Shown piece after piece: positions 19,668 to 28,119 of a stretch of DNA of 64,000 nucleotides; position 1 is the stretch's first letter; the number at the start of each line of letters is the position of its first letter. The notes under the pieces are model-generated. The model was given only the letters and a program-made list of their open reading frames with translations, was not told the origin of the DNA and ran no database searches. The stretch spans positions 186,001 through 250,000 of the forward strand of contig NZ_QRBE01000001.1 in assembly GCF_003363155.1 (NCBI RefSeq), read 5' to 3'. The position numbers were made by a program, and so were the translations under genes. Origin of the DNA: Dyella monticola. Its GTDB lineage: Bacteria > Pseudomonadota > Gammaproteobacteria > Xanthomonadales > Rhodanobacteraceae.

Positions 19668-20753
19668 ATGTTCGCTGCCGTACGCCAAAGGGGAGGCAAC
19701 GGCCCTTCGGCAACGCGCCTCCCCTCGTTTCTTTCCGCCCTTTTGCTGGTGGTGCTGGGATGCGCCCTGTTGCTGGCGGCACGGCCGGCGAGCGCGGGTG
19801 CGCTTTACCGTTGCACGGGCACGCAGGGCGAGGTGGTGTTCACAGGCACCCAGGTGGGTTACCAGCATTGCCAGCAACTGGCGTCCTATTCGGCGCCCGT
19901 GCCGCAAGCCGGGCGCAAGCGGGTGACGTCGAAAGCCATGACGTCGCTGGCCTGGGTCAGCGGATGGGCGGACACCACGGCCACGCCGATCGCACCCATC
20001 GTGATATCGCTCGCGCGTGTGACAGCCGGCGTGGAAACCACCGCGCATGTGCCGCCATCGCCTTTTTCCGGCAAGCCCGGGCAGTGGACCTACAACGAGT
20101 CGCGCAATGCCGGGCCGTCGGCGCTGGCCGCTGGCGACGTGCAGGACTCACCGAGCGACCGTGTACTGCGCGGCGCGGTCTACCGGGTCGTTCATCACGA
20201 CGGCAGCGTGGAGTACACCAATATCCCGCCAGCCGGGGGGCGCGCGGACAATGTCACGCGGCTTTTCAGCTACATCGCCACGTGCATGGCGTGCAATCTG
20301 CATTCGAATATCAACTGGGGCACGGTTGCGCTGAACCTGGATGCGTACAAGGACGTGATCCATCAGGCGAGCCTTGAATCGGGTGTCGACGAGGCCTTTA
20401 TCCGCGCCATCATCCACGCCGAAAGCGCGTTCAATCCGCGCGCCATGTCGCTCAAGGGTGCACAGGGCCTTATGCAGTTGATGCCGGGCACGGCCAACAA
20501 CATGGGCGTGCTGGATGCCTTCGACCCAACGCAGAACATTCGTGGTGGCGCGCGCTACCTTGCCCTGTTGATGAGGAACTTCAACGGAAACGTCCGCCTG
20601 GCGGCTGCGGCGTACAACGCCGGGCCCGCGGCCGTGCAGCGCTATAACGGCGTACCCCCGTACGCGGAAACGCAGGTGTACGTGCAACGCGTGGGTGAGT
20701 TGCTGCAACGCTATACGAAGGCGTTGCATCCGCCGTTGTCGGCAAGTCTTTAA
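19668..20753 (+). CDS. lytic transglycosylase with SLT domain
   Basis: This 361-aa exported protein has a strongly hydrophobic leader (LSALLLVVLGCALLLAARPASA), two DUF4124-like segments (LYRCTGTQGEVVFTG; VYRVVHHDGSVEYTNIPPAG), then an SLT domain from about residue 225. The catalytic glutamate is E252 (AIIHAESAFNP), followed by GLMQLMPGT and AAYNAGPAAV, so the enzyme looks active on peptidoglycan. I choose the ATG at 19668, just before the signal peptide; the frame is open further upstream to 19548. It follows hemD by 126 bp and is probably outside the nitrate operon. Confidence 0.88.
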   Translation: MFAAVRQRGGNGPSATRLPSFLSALLLVVLGCALLLAARPASAGALYRCTGTQGEVVFTGTQVGYQHCQQLASYSAPVPQAGRKRVTSKAMTSLAWVSGWADTTATPIAPIVISLARVTAGVETTAHVPPSPFSGKPGQWTYNESRNAGPSALAAGDVQDSPSDRVLRGAVYRVVHHDGSVEYTNIPPAGGRADNVTRLFSYIATCMACNLHSNINWGTVALNLDAYKDVIHQASLESGVDEAFIRAIIHAESAFNPRAMSLKGAQGLMQLMPGTANNMGVLDAFDPTQNIRGGARYLALLMRNFNGNVRLAAAAYNAGPAAVQRYNGVPPYAETQVYVQRVGELLQRYTKALHPPLSASL

Positions 20754-20879
20754 GCTGCGCGGCAATGTGCCGGCTGATCATCCGATGAACACCGGGGCCA
20801 GTAGTTTTGCTCACTTGCCCGAAAATCGCTCAGTCCGTTCGCCGGGGCGGCGGTGAAGCAGGATGTGCGCAGCGGTTTC

Positions 20880-22097
20880 TCAGCCTTCGACGTCGCTGCC
20901 GGTGTTTGCCGTCGACGTCGCCGCGGCGATCTGCGGCGGACGCTGGACCACGTTCACCATCACGTGGAACGGCACGCCATTGCGCAGGCCTGAGACTTCC
21001 ACGTGGCTTCCTGGCTTGAGTGCGGCCTCATGGCGGCTGAGATCGGCGGGGTCGCGGATATCGTCGTCACCCAGGCGCAAGAGAATGTCGTGCGGCTGGA
21101 TGCCGGCCGCGGCGGCCGGGCCGCTGGCATAGACATCGGTCACCTGCGCACCGCGCGCAGCAGCGGCTGGCAGCCCGCTGTCGGCCGCCACCGGAACGAA
21201 GCCGTAATTGGCGCCCAGCCAGCCGCGGATCACGTGGCCGGTTGCGATTAATTGTCGCAGTACGTTGGTGGCCGTATCGACCGGAATGGCAAAACCGATA
21301 CCCTCGGCATTAGCTGCCTTACCGATGAGGAGGGTGTTAATACCGACCAGGTCACCGTTGCTGTTGACCAGTGCGCCACCGGAGTTGCCGAGGTTGATCG
21401 CGGCATCGGTCTGGATGAAATCTTCCGGACTGCTGTTGCTCAACTGACGGCCGATGGCGCTGATGATGCCCATGGTCACTGTCTGATTGAGATTGAGCGG
21501 GTTGCCGATGGCCAGAACCACGTCGCCCACGCGCAGTTTTTTCGGATCGGCCATGTGGATCACCGGCAGGTTGCCGGCGTCGACAATCTTCAGCACCGCA
21601 AGATCGGTTTCTTCGTCCGCACCAACCAGCTTGGCTTTCGCTACGCGTCCGTCATAGAGCAGTACCTGGATGTCGTCGGCGTTGGCGATCACGTGATTGT
21701 TGGTGAGTACGTAGCCGTCTGCGCTGACGATCACGCCGGAGCCAAGATTTTGTTCGCGTCGCTTCACCGTGCCAACGGGCGTGCCGCCGAACAATTGCTG
21801 CATCAGCGGATCGGTGAACATGCGCACGGCTTGTTCGGTAATGACCTTGTTGGCGTAGATGTTGACGACCGATGGCGCCGCTTTGGCCACTGCGTCCGCA
21901 TAGGAAATCGGTGCGTTGCCGGGTGGCGGTGTCGAGGGTGCAGCGCTTGATGCGGGTGCCGTTGCTTGCGTGACGCCCAAATGCGTACGCAGGCGATCGC
22001 CAACACCTGGCCAGACCAGGCTGATTACAAACGCAATCGCCAACCCGAGTATCACGAATCGGGCAACAAAGGCGACGATGCCGGCGGCATGCTTCAT
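20880..22097 (-). CDS. DegS/HtrA-type membrane-anchored serine protease
   Basis: The 405-aa protein begins with one TM helix (about 8-28), then a trypsin-like domain with the full triad H135 (TNNHVIANA), D165 (ETDLAVLKI) and S239 (NLGNSGGALVN), then a single PDZ domain (about 295-385). One PDZ plus an N-terminal anchor fits DegS or AlgW, the site-1 proteases that cut anti-sigma-E factors, better than DegP or MucD. It is divergent from petA. No RseA/MucA partner is in the window. Confidence 0.88.
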   Translation of the reverse strand: MKHAAGIVAFVARFVILGLAIAFVISLVWPGVGDRLRTHLGVTQATAPASSAAPSTPPPGNAPISYADAVAKAAPSVVNIYANKVITEQAVRMFTDPLMQQLFGGTPVGTVKRREQNLGSGVIVSADGYVLTNNHVIANADDIQVLLYDGRVAKAKLVGADEETDLAVLKIVDAGNLPVIHMADPKKLRVGDVVLAIGNPLNLNQTVTMGIISAIGRQLSNSSPEDFIQTDAAINLGNSGGALVNSNGDLVGINTLLIGKAANAEGIGFAIPVDTATNVLRQLIATGHVIRGWLGANYGFVPVAADSGLPAAAARGAQVTDVYASGPAAAAGIQPHDILLRLGDDDIRDPADLSRHEAALKPGSHVEVSGLRNGVPFHVMVNVVQRPPQIAAATSTANTGSDVEG

Positions 22098-22167
22098 GTC
22101 GTAATGCAGTCTGTGCGAGTGAAGTGCGTGAGTGTGGCGGAGCGACGTGACCGCCTGTAACGTTTTA

Positions 22168-22196
22168 TTGTAGGGTTATTCACCTGAGGCTAGACT
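22168..22196 (+). promoter_or_regulatory. possible promoter of petABC
   Basis: TTGTAG and TAGACT lie 17 bp apart in the AT-richer part of the gap between the DegS-like gene and petA. The -35 match is weak, so this is a candidate only. The leader to the petA start would be about 130 nt. Confidence 0.3.
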
Positions 22197-22332
22197 AACG
22201 CGATTTTTGTAGGTAGCGCGATTTTGCAGGGGCACGATCCTGGGGCGGTCGGCGAAGCGTAACCTTAGCTCGTCCGCAGCGGCAGAATCTGGTTTCTGCA
22301 GTGTCAATGGCATGCAAGTACCGGAGAGCCTG

Positions 22333-22938
22333 ATGGCGAACGAAGTCGTCGATCTAGGCCGCCGCCGCTTTCTCACCACGACAACTTCGGTGGTGGGGGG
22401 AGTGGGCGTGGTGGCGGCAGTTGTGCCTTTCATCAAGTCGTGGGAACCCAGTGCAAGAGCCAAGGCCGCCGGCGCTCCGGTTACGCAGTCGCTGAAAAAG
22501 ATCGAATCTGGTCAGCAGCTGATCGTGGCCTGGCGTAGCCTTCCGGTCTTCATCGTCAACCGCACACCGTCGCAGCTCGACGCGCTGCCCAAGCAGGACT
22601 CCCGCTTGGTGGACCCGGGGTCGAACGGCGCCTCCGCCGATCAGCAGCCCAAGTACGCGCAGAACCAGACGCGCTCCATCAAGCCCGAGTGGCTGGTGAT
22701 GGTTGGCATCTGCACGCACCTGGGTTGTGTGCCCAACTACGTGGGCGAGATGAAGCCCGAGCCGTTCGATCCGAACTGGCAGGGCGGCTACTACTGCCCG
22801 TGCCATCACTCGCGCTACGACATGGCAGGGCGCGTGTATCAAGGCGTGCCGGCACCGAAGAATATGGTGATTCCGCCGTATCACTTTGTCGACGACACGA
22901 CCGTGCAGATCGGCGTGGATCCGCAGGGGGCAGCGTAA
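22333..22938 (+). CDS. petA: ubiquinol-cytochrome c reductase Rieske iron-sulfur subunit
   Basis: The 201-aa Rieske protein has a twin-arginine-like N-terminus (GRRRFL) running into a TM anchor, and the [2Fe-2S] ligand motifs CTHLGC (C127, H129, C132) and CPCHHS (C145, H148). It takes electrons from quinol at the Qo site of complex III. I select the ATG at 22333 because GGAGAG stands 5 nt before it; another ATG lies seven codons upstream at 22312. The stop codon shares one base with the petB start codon. Confidence 0.96.
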   Translation: MANEVVDLGRRRFLTTTTSVVGGVGVVAAVVPFIKSWEPSARAKAAGAPVTQSLKKIESGQQLIVAWRSLPVFIVNRTPSQLDALPKQDSRLVDPGSNGASADQQPKYAQNQTRSIKPEWLVMVGICTHLGCVPNYVGEMKPEPFDPNWQGGYYCPCHHSRYDMAGRVYQGVPAPKNMVIPPYHFVDDTTVQIGVDPQGAA

Positions 22939-24242
22939 TGGCGAACGTCTTCTCGAATATCGGCGAATGGGTCACTGACCGCGCACCCGGCCTCATGCCG
23001 GTGTATCGCAAGCACATGACCGAGTACTACGCGCCGAAGAATTTCAACATCTGGTATTACTTCGGTTCGCTGGCATTGCTGGTGCTGGTCAACCAGATCG
23101 TCACCGGCATCTTCCTCACCATGAACTACGACCCGAGCGCGAGCGGTGCGTTCGACTCGGTGCAGTACATCATGCGTGACGTGGAGTGGGGTTGGCTGAT
23201 CCGCTACATGCATACCACGGGTGCGTCGCTGTTCTTCGTGGTGATTTATCTGCACATGTTCCGCGGCATCATCTACGGCTCCTATCAGAAGCCGCGCGAG
23301 CTGGTGTGGCTGCTGGGCATGCTGATCTTCCTGGTGCTGATGGCCGAAGCGTTCATGGGCTACGTGTTGCCCTGGGGCAACATGTCGTTCTGGGGGGCGA
23401 AGGTGATCGTGTCGCTGTTCGGCACCATCCCGGTGATCGGCAAGGATCTGGTCGAGTGGATCATGGGTGATTTCCTGCCTGCCGACGCCACGCTCAACCG
23501 CTTCTTTGCGCTGCACGTGATTGCGCTGCCGCTGGTGCTGCTGCTGCTGGTCGTGCTGCATCTGGCTGCATTGCACGAAGTGGGTTCGAACAATCCGGAC
23601 GGCGTGGACGTCAAGCATGGTCCCAAGGGCAATCGCTGGGATCCCACCAAACCGGCCGATGGCATTCCCTTCCATCCGTACTACACGGTGAAGGACCTGG
23701 TCGGCGTGGGGCTGTTCCTTGCCATCGCCGCTTTCATCATCTTCTTCCAGCCGACGTTCGGCGGCTGGTTCCTCGAGCACGACAACTCGATTCCCGCCAA
23801 CAACCTGGTGACGCCCGCGCAGATCAAGCCGGTGTGGTACTTCACCGCGTTCTACGCAATCGTGCGCATGATTCCGTCAGCCCTGGGCACGGCCGTGTGG
23901 GGTGTGCTGGGCATGTTCGGCGCGATCGTGTTGTTGTTCCTGATGCCTTGGATCGATGCCGGCAAGGTGCGTTCCATCCGTTATCGCGGCACCGGCTTTA
24001 AAGTGGCGCTCACTTTGTTCGTGCTGGCGTTCTTCGGGTTGATGCTGATCGGCACCGATTCCACCGCCGAACTGATCCCGATGTTCTTCGGCGCGAATGT
24101 GGATGTAACCGCCATCGAGAACCTCTTCGGCCGCGTGATGGTGCTGATCTACTTCGGGTTCTTCGTATTCCTGTGGCTGTACACGCATCTTGGCTGGGAA
24201 AAGACCAAGCCAGTTCCGGAACGGGTGACGACGCATGATTAA
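22938..24242 (+). CDS. petB: cytochrome b subunit of the bc1 complex
   Basis: This 434-aa protein has about eight to nine membrane helices and paired haem histidines in HTTGASLFFVVIYLHMFRG and in the segment FALHVIALPLVLLLLVVLHL, which carry the bL and bH haems. It is full-length b, not the split b6/subunit IV form. Translation starts at TAATG, overlapping the petA stop. The 3' end overlaps petC by 8 bp, so the three genes form one tight operon. Confidence 0.96.
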   Translation: MANVFSNIGEWVTDRAPGLMPVYRKHMTEYYAPKNFNIWYYFGSLALLVLVNQIVTGIFLTMNYDPSASGAFDSVQYIMRDVEWGWLIRYMHTTGASLFFVVIYLHMFRGIIYGSYQKPRELVWLLGMLIFLVLMAEAFMGYVLPWGNMSFWGAKVIVSLFGTIPVIGKDLVEWIMGDFLPADATLNRFFALHVIALPLVLLLLVVLHLAALHEVGSNNPDGVDVKHGPKGNRWDPTKPADGIPFHPYYTVKDLVGVGLFLAIAAFIIFFQPTFGGWFLEHDNSIPANNLVTPAQIKPVWYFTAFYAIVRMIPSALGTAVWGVLGMFGAIVLLFLMPWIDAGKVRSIRYRGTGFKVALTLFVLAFFGLMLIGTDSTAELIPMFFGANVDVTAIENLFGRVMVLIYFGFFVFLWLYTHLGWEKTKPVPERVTTHD

Positions 24243-24978
24243 GCGCTATATATCCTTGTTTGCGCTGGCGTTCGGGCTGATGCTCGGCGCCGCGGCGGTC
24301 ATCGCCCAGGAGAGCCCGGCACTGCCCGCGGCCGGCAACAATCTACGCGACGTTGCATCGCTGCGTCGCGGTGCGCATATCTTCTTCAACTACTGCGTGG
24401 GCTGTCATTCGCTCAAGTACATGCGCTATGAGCGCATCGCGGACGATCTCGGTTTGACCGAGGACGACGTGATGAACAACCTCAACTTCACCGGCGCGAA
24501 GTTCGGCGATCCAGTGATTTCGCACATGCCGGCGGATGACGCCCAGAAGTTCTTCGGCAAGGCACCGCCGGATCTTTCGCTGGAAGTGTCAGCCAAGGGT
24601 GCCGATTGGGTATTCGCCTACCTCAACTCGTTCTACCTCGATCCCAAGAGCCCCATCGGGTGGAACAACACGGTGCTGCCCAATGCGGCCATGCCGTTCC
24701 CGCTGTGGGAGCTGCAAGGCGTGCAGGTGCCGGTGATGGCGCCGGCCAAGCCGGGCGACGATCCGCAGATCGAAAAGCTGAGCTTGCTGCATCCGGGCAC
24801 GCTCACGCCCGAGCAGTATCAGCAGGCGGCCCGGGACGTTACCAACTTCCTTGAGTACGTCTCCGAACCTGCCGCCCTGCAGCGCCGCAGTTACGGCATC
24901 TGGGTGGTGCTGTTCCTTTTGGGATTCACCTTCCTGGCCTATTTGCTCAAGAAAGAGTATTGGAAGGACGTCCACTAA
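24235..24978 (+). CDS. petC: cytochrome c1
   Basis: The 247-aa protein has a signal peptide, the c-type haem motif CVGCH (C54, C57, H58), a likely axial methionine in AAMPFPLWELQG, and a C-terminal TM anchor (WVVLFLLGFTFLAYLLKKEY). It passes electrons from the Rieske centre to soluble cytochrome c. Downstream, 214 bp without a gene lead to sspA; I see no clear terminator there. Confidence 0.95.
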   Translation: MIKRYISLFALAFGLMLGAAAVIAQESPALPAAGNNLRDVASLRRGAHIFFNYCVGCHSLKYMRYERIADDLGLTEDDVMNNLNFTGAKFGDPVISHMPADDAQKFFGKAPPDLSLEVSAKGADWVFAYLNSFYLDPKSPIGWNNTVLPNAAMPFPLWELQGVQVPVMAPAKPGDDPQIEKLSLLHPGTLTPEQYQQAARDVTNFLEYVSEPAALQRRSYGIWVVLFLLGFTFLAYLLKKEYWKDVH

Positions 24979-25192
24979 GCGCTGCGGGCAAAACGTAGCG
25001 AGCGGACGTCCAGCGGGTGCGGGGGGCGCCGCAGGAACCGCAGTGTACTGAGGCGTACATGGGGATCCCGAGCACCGAACGCGCCCGGCCCGGCGGCCGC
25101 ATAGTCGTTTGGTGGCGGCGCTAAAACAAAGGACTTGTGGCCGCAGGTGGTAAACGCCATTCTTGCGGCCATCCAAAAGGGGAGCCAAGTGC

Positions 25193-25819
25193 ATGGTCCA
25201 GAACGCTCGTTCCCGGACAGTACTCGCCCTGTACACCGCCGGCGATGACATTCAATGTCATCGCGTACGGCTGGTGCTGGCAGCCAAAGGAGTAACCTAC
25301 GACGTGGTCGTGGTCGACCCGGCCAAGCCGCCGCAGGATCTGCTCGATCTGAACCCTTACGCCACGCTTCCCACCCTGGTGGACCGCGAGCTCACGCTCT
25401 ATGACACCTCGGTCGTGTGCGAATACCTGGACGAGCGCTACCCGCATCCTCCCTTGATGCCTATCGATCCACTATCACGCGCCCGGTTGCGCCTGGCGGC
25501 CGTGCGCATCGAGCATGACTGGCTGGCGGAAGTGGCACATATCAAGGCCGGCGGCCGTCCGGCGGAGGCGGCACGTAAGCATCTGCGTGAGCATCTGCTG
25601 GCGGCGCTGCCGCTGTTCAAAGCCTCCAAGTTCTTCCTCAACCCGGAAATGAGCCTAGCCGATTGCCTGGTGGCACCGGTGATATGGCGCCTGCCTTCCC
25701 TGGGCGTGGACCTGGGGCGCGAAGGTAAACCGATCATGGATTACGGTGAGCGATTGTTCCACAGCCAAGGGTATGCGCGCAGCCTGACCTCGGAAGAACG
25801 GGCGCTGAGAGCGCTCTGA
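25193..25819 (+). CDS. sspA: stringent starvation protein A (glutathione S-transferase fold)
   Basis: SspA (208 aa) is a GST-like RNA polymerase-associated protein involved in stationary-phase and acid-stress responses. The thioredoxin-like front (LYTAGDDIQCHRVRLVLAAK) and the conserved YATLPTLVDRELTLYDTSVV are present. I prefer the ATG at 25193, preceded by AAAAGGGGAG, over one ten codons upstream. The petABC-sspA-sspB order is typical of beta- and gammaproteobacteria and supports the call. Confidence 0.92.
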   Translation: MVQNARSRTVLALYTAGDDIQCHRVRLVLAAKGVTYDVVVVDPAKPPQDLLDLNPYATLPTLVDRELTLYDTSVVCEYLDERYPHPPLMPIDPLSRARLRLAAVRIEHDWLAEVAHIKAGGRPAEAARKHLREHLLAALPLFKASKFFLNPEMSLADCLVAPVIWRLPSLGVDLGREGKPIMDYGERLFHSQGYARSLTSEERALRAL

Positions 25820-26028
25820 CCGAGCGTGGCCCAGACCCTTCTGGACATACCCGGTCCTTTCCCATTCAATACGCGGGGGCCGGCCCTGTCTGTCCGCATA
25901 CCTTCGGGTCATCGTCGTGACAGCCAGCCTGCCTTCGCCGACGCCCCGGTAGTTCGCGAACAGGGCCGGTGACATCCACGCAACATCGGTCAGAGCGCCT
26001 TCTGGTGACCCAGCAGCAACAGCCCACG

Positions 26029-26451
26029 ATGAGTTCCAACCGTCCGTATTTGCTGCGGGCGATTTACGATTGGATCAGCGACAACAACCTCACGCCGTAC
26101 ATGCTGGTCGATGCCACGCGCAGCGGTGTGCGCGTGCCGCCGCACGTGATCAAGAACGGTCAGGTGGTGCTCAATCTGGCCATGCGTGCCGTGGCCAATC
26201 TGGACTTGGGCAACGAGTGGATCAGTTTCCAGGCACGTTTTTCCGGCGTCAGCCACAGCATTCAAATTCCGGTGCCTGCCGTGCTGGCCTTGTACGCACA
26301 GGAAAACGGGCAGGGCATGATGTTTCCTGCCGACGAAGACGGTGACGAACCGCCGAGCGATACGCCGCCCGCTCCACCCGAACCGGAGCCGCCGTCGGGT
26401 GATGGCGACAAACCCAAGCGGGGCGGTTCGCATTTGCGGGTCGTGAAGTAA
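26029..26451 (+). CDS. sspB: ClpXP adaptor SspB
   Basis: SspB (140 aa) delivers ssrA-tagged peptides to ClpXP. The N-terminal substrate-binding domain (RPYLLRAIYDWISDNNLTPY; VLNLAMRAVANLDLGNEWIS) is followed by an acidic, proline-rich linker (EDGDEPPSDTPPAPPEPEP) and a short basic tail ending HLRVVK that matches the ClpX-binding XB motif. All functional parts are therefore visible. It lies about 210 bp after sspA. Confidence 0.95.
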   Translation: MSSNRPYLLRAIYDWISDNNLTPYMLVDATRSGVRVPPHVIKNGQVVLNLAMRAVANLDLGNEWISFQARFSGVSHSIQIPVPAVLALYAQENGQGMMFPADEDGDEPPSDTPPAPPEPEPPSGDGDKPKRGGSHLRVVK

Positions 26452-26465
26452 CAGCGCGATATTGG

Positions 26466-26498
26466 ACACCCTCCCCTACGTGCAGTAGGGGGTGGGGT
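26466..26498. repeat. family A palindrome, copy 1
   Basis: CACCCTCCCCTACGTGCAGT and the following AGGGGGTGGGGTG form an imperfect inverted repeat directly after sspB. It could also act as a terminator-like hairpin, but no T-run follows. Confidence 0.6.
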
Positions 26499-26548
26499 GC
26501 AGTCTTTAGTCTCGCGAAGCATTCATTCTGTGCGGCAAGCTCGAACAA

Positions 26549-26584
26549 CCCCGCCCTGCCCCTCCCCCGCAAGCAGGGGAAGGA
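26549..26584. repeat. family A palindrome, copy 2
   Basis: The stretch holds CCCCTCCCCC, then GCAAGC, then AGGGGAAGG, a second member of the same family 50 bp from copy 1. It lies before the stop of the convergent DUF3301 gene. Confidence 0.55.
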
Positions 26585-26592
26585 GTGCATTC

Positions 26593-27000
26593 TCAGTGCC
26601 TGATATCTCTATCGCGATACTGGCGCCGAAACGGCACGACATTGCTGTCGTCAGCAGAGGTCGCAGCGTCCTCGGGATATTCGGGCGTATACAACTCGAT
26701 CGTCGGAAGAATCAACGCGGTTAACACGTTGCCGATCATCCACAGATGCCCGGCTTCGCGATCATCACCGTCGATGCTTACTTCAAAACTGTAGCGTCGC
26801 TCCAGCACCCGTCTGCCGCGAAAATGCCGCAGACGCACTCCACTCAAACCCACGGTTTCATCCAGCAACTGCAAGCCATGTTGCTGGCAACGCTGGCGCG
26901 CTTCGTGGATGGCGCGGTCGCGGGCGCGGCTAAGTACCAGCCAGATACCCACTATGGCCAATACGACAATCAGCAGAAAAAGGGTAGCGAGGTCGCCCAT
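26593..27000 (-). CDS. DUF3301 family membrane protein
   Basis: This 135-aa protein starts MGDLATLFLLIVVLAIVGIW, one N-terminal TM helix, then a short cytoplasmic domain (RQRCQQHGLQLLDETVGLSG; RRYSFEVSIDGDDREAGHLW) and an acidic to basic tail. It matches the uncharacterised DUF3301 family. The frame continues upstream into nadC, but the ATG at 27000 gives the natural TM start. It follows nadC by 41 bp on the same strand and is likely co-transcribed with it. Confidence 0.78.
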   Translation of the reverse strand: MGDLATLFLLIVVLAIVGIWLVLSRARDRAIHEARQRCQQHGLQLLDETVGLSGVRLRHFRGRRVLERRYSFEVSIDGDDREAGHLWMIGNVLTALILPTIELYTPEYPEDAATSADDSNVVPFRRQYRDRDIRH

Positions 27001-27041
27001 GTCTGCAGTGTGTGGGCGACCGTGGTACGCCGCAAGTCCGG

Positions 27042-27905
27042 TCAGAGCACCTTGAGCCGTAGCGAAAGATCGATCGCCCGCGTGTTCTTGGTCAGCGCGC
27101 CCACCGAAATGTAATCCACGCCGGTGCGGGCGTAGTCGGCAATAGTGGGGAGCTCGACATTGCCGGAAATTTCCAGTGGTACGCGGCCGTCGGCTTGTGC
27201 AACGGCTTGGTGCATCAGAGGCAGGGTGAAATTGTCCAGCATGATGCGATCCACGCCGGCATCCAGCGCCTGCTGTAGTTCGTCGAGGTTTTCCACCTCC
27301 ACTTCCAACAAGAGCGTGGGATGAAGGTTTCGCGCGGCCTGCACGGCGGCGGGAATGCTGCCCGCGGCGATGATGTGGTTTTCCTTGATCAGGATCGCAT
27401 CGTAGAGGCCGATGCGATGATTGTGGCCGCCACCGCAACGCACGGCGTACTTCTGTGCCAGGCGCAGCCCCGGCACGGTCTTGCGTGTATCGAGCACGCG
27501 CGTGGATGTACCGGCAACGGCCGCCACGTACGTGGCCGTGATGGTGGCGGTGCCGGACAGCATTTGCAGAAAGTTGAGGGCGGAACGCTCGGCCGTCACA
27601 AGGGCGCGGGCGTTGCCATGCATTTCGCAAACGACCGCACCCGGCGTGACGTGATCGCCATCGGTCACGCGCCAAGTGATCTGCGCATGCGGGTCGAGTT
27701 TGCGCACGCACGCGTCGAACCACGGTATGCCGGCGATCACCGCCTCTTCACGGCAGGTGAGTGCGGCGAAAGCCTGCGCATCGGCTGGCAGCAAGCTGGC
27801 GGTGGCATCGCCGTGACCGATATCTTCGGCGAAGGCGCGCGTCACATCGGCGTCGATCAGGCGCGGGTCGGGCGGGGCGAAGCGAAAGGCTTGGGGGGCG
27901 GACAT
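27042..27905 (-). CDS. nadC: nicotinate-nucleotide pyrophosphorylase (quinolinate phosphoribosyltransferase)
   Basis: NadC (287 aa) makes nicotinate mononucleotide from quinolinate and PRPP in NAD synthesis. Family blocks are clear: LNFLQMLSGTATITATYVAA, the TRKTVPGLRLAQKYAV PRPP-loop region, GGGHNHRIGLYDAILIKENH, and the C-terminal VDYISVGALTKNTRAIDLSL. Length is standard. It is followed by the DUF3301 gene. The upstream gap to the DUF1631 gene holds a family A palindrome. Confidence 0.96.
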   Translation of the reverse strand: MSAPQAFRFAPPDPRLIDADVTRAFAEDIGHGDATASLLPADAQAFAALTCREEAVIAGIPWFDACVRKLDPHAQITWRVTDGDHVTPGAVVCEMHGNARALVTAERSALNFLQMLSGTATITATYVAAVAGTSTRVLDTRKTVPGLRLAQKYAVRCGGGHNHRIGLYDAILIKENHIIAAGSIPAAVQAARNLHPTLLLEVEVENLDELQQALDAGVDRIMLDNFTLPLMHQAVAQADGRVPLEISGNVELPTIADYARTGVDYISVGALTKNTRAIDLSLRLKVL

Positions 27906-28065
27906 GATTGATCCGTGGAGGGCGGCGGTGCGCGGATGCTACATGCATGGGTTCCGCAGCTGGGAGCTTCAAGCTAAATCATCGCGCAGACCGGCTGCTT
28001 TACCTGCGTGTCGTAGGGCTGCGCCGGGGGCATGTTGTGTAGCAAGCGCGTGCAACCCCGCCTCG

Positions 28066-28092
28066 ACCCTCCCCTGCAGGCAGGGGAGGGGT
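28066..28092. repeat. family A palindrome, copy 3
   Basis: ACCCTCCCCTGCAGG followed by CAGGGGAGGGGT is the most perfect copy, with 10-bp arms. It stands between nadC and the DUF1631 gene, downstream of the latter. Confidence 0.7.
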
Positions 28093-28119
28093 AGCGCTGC
28101 GCCGTGTTTCGTCAGGGGA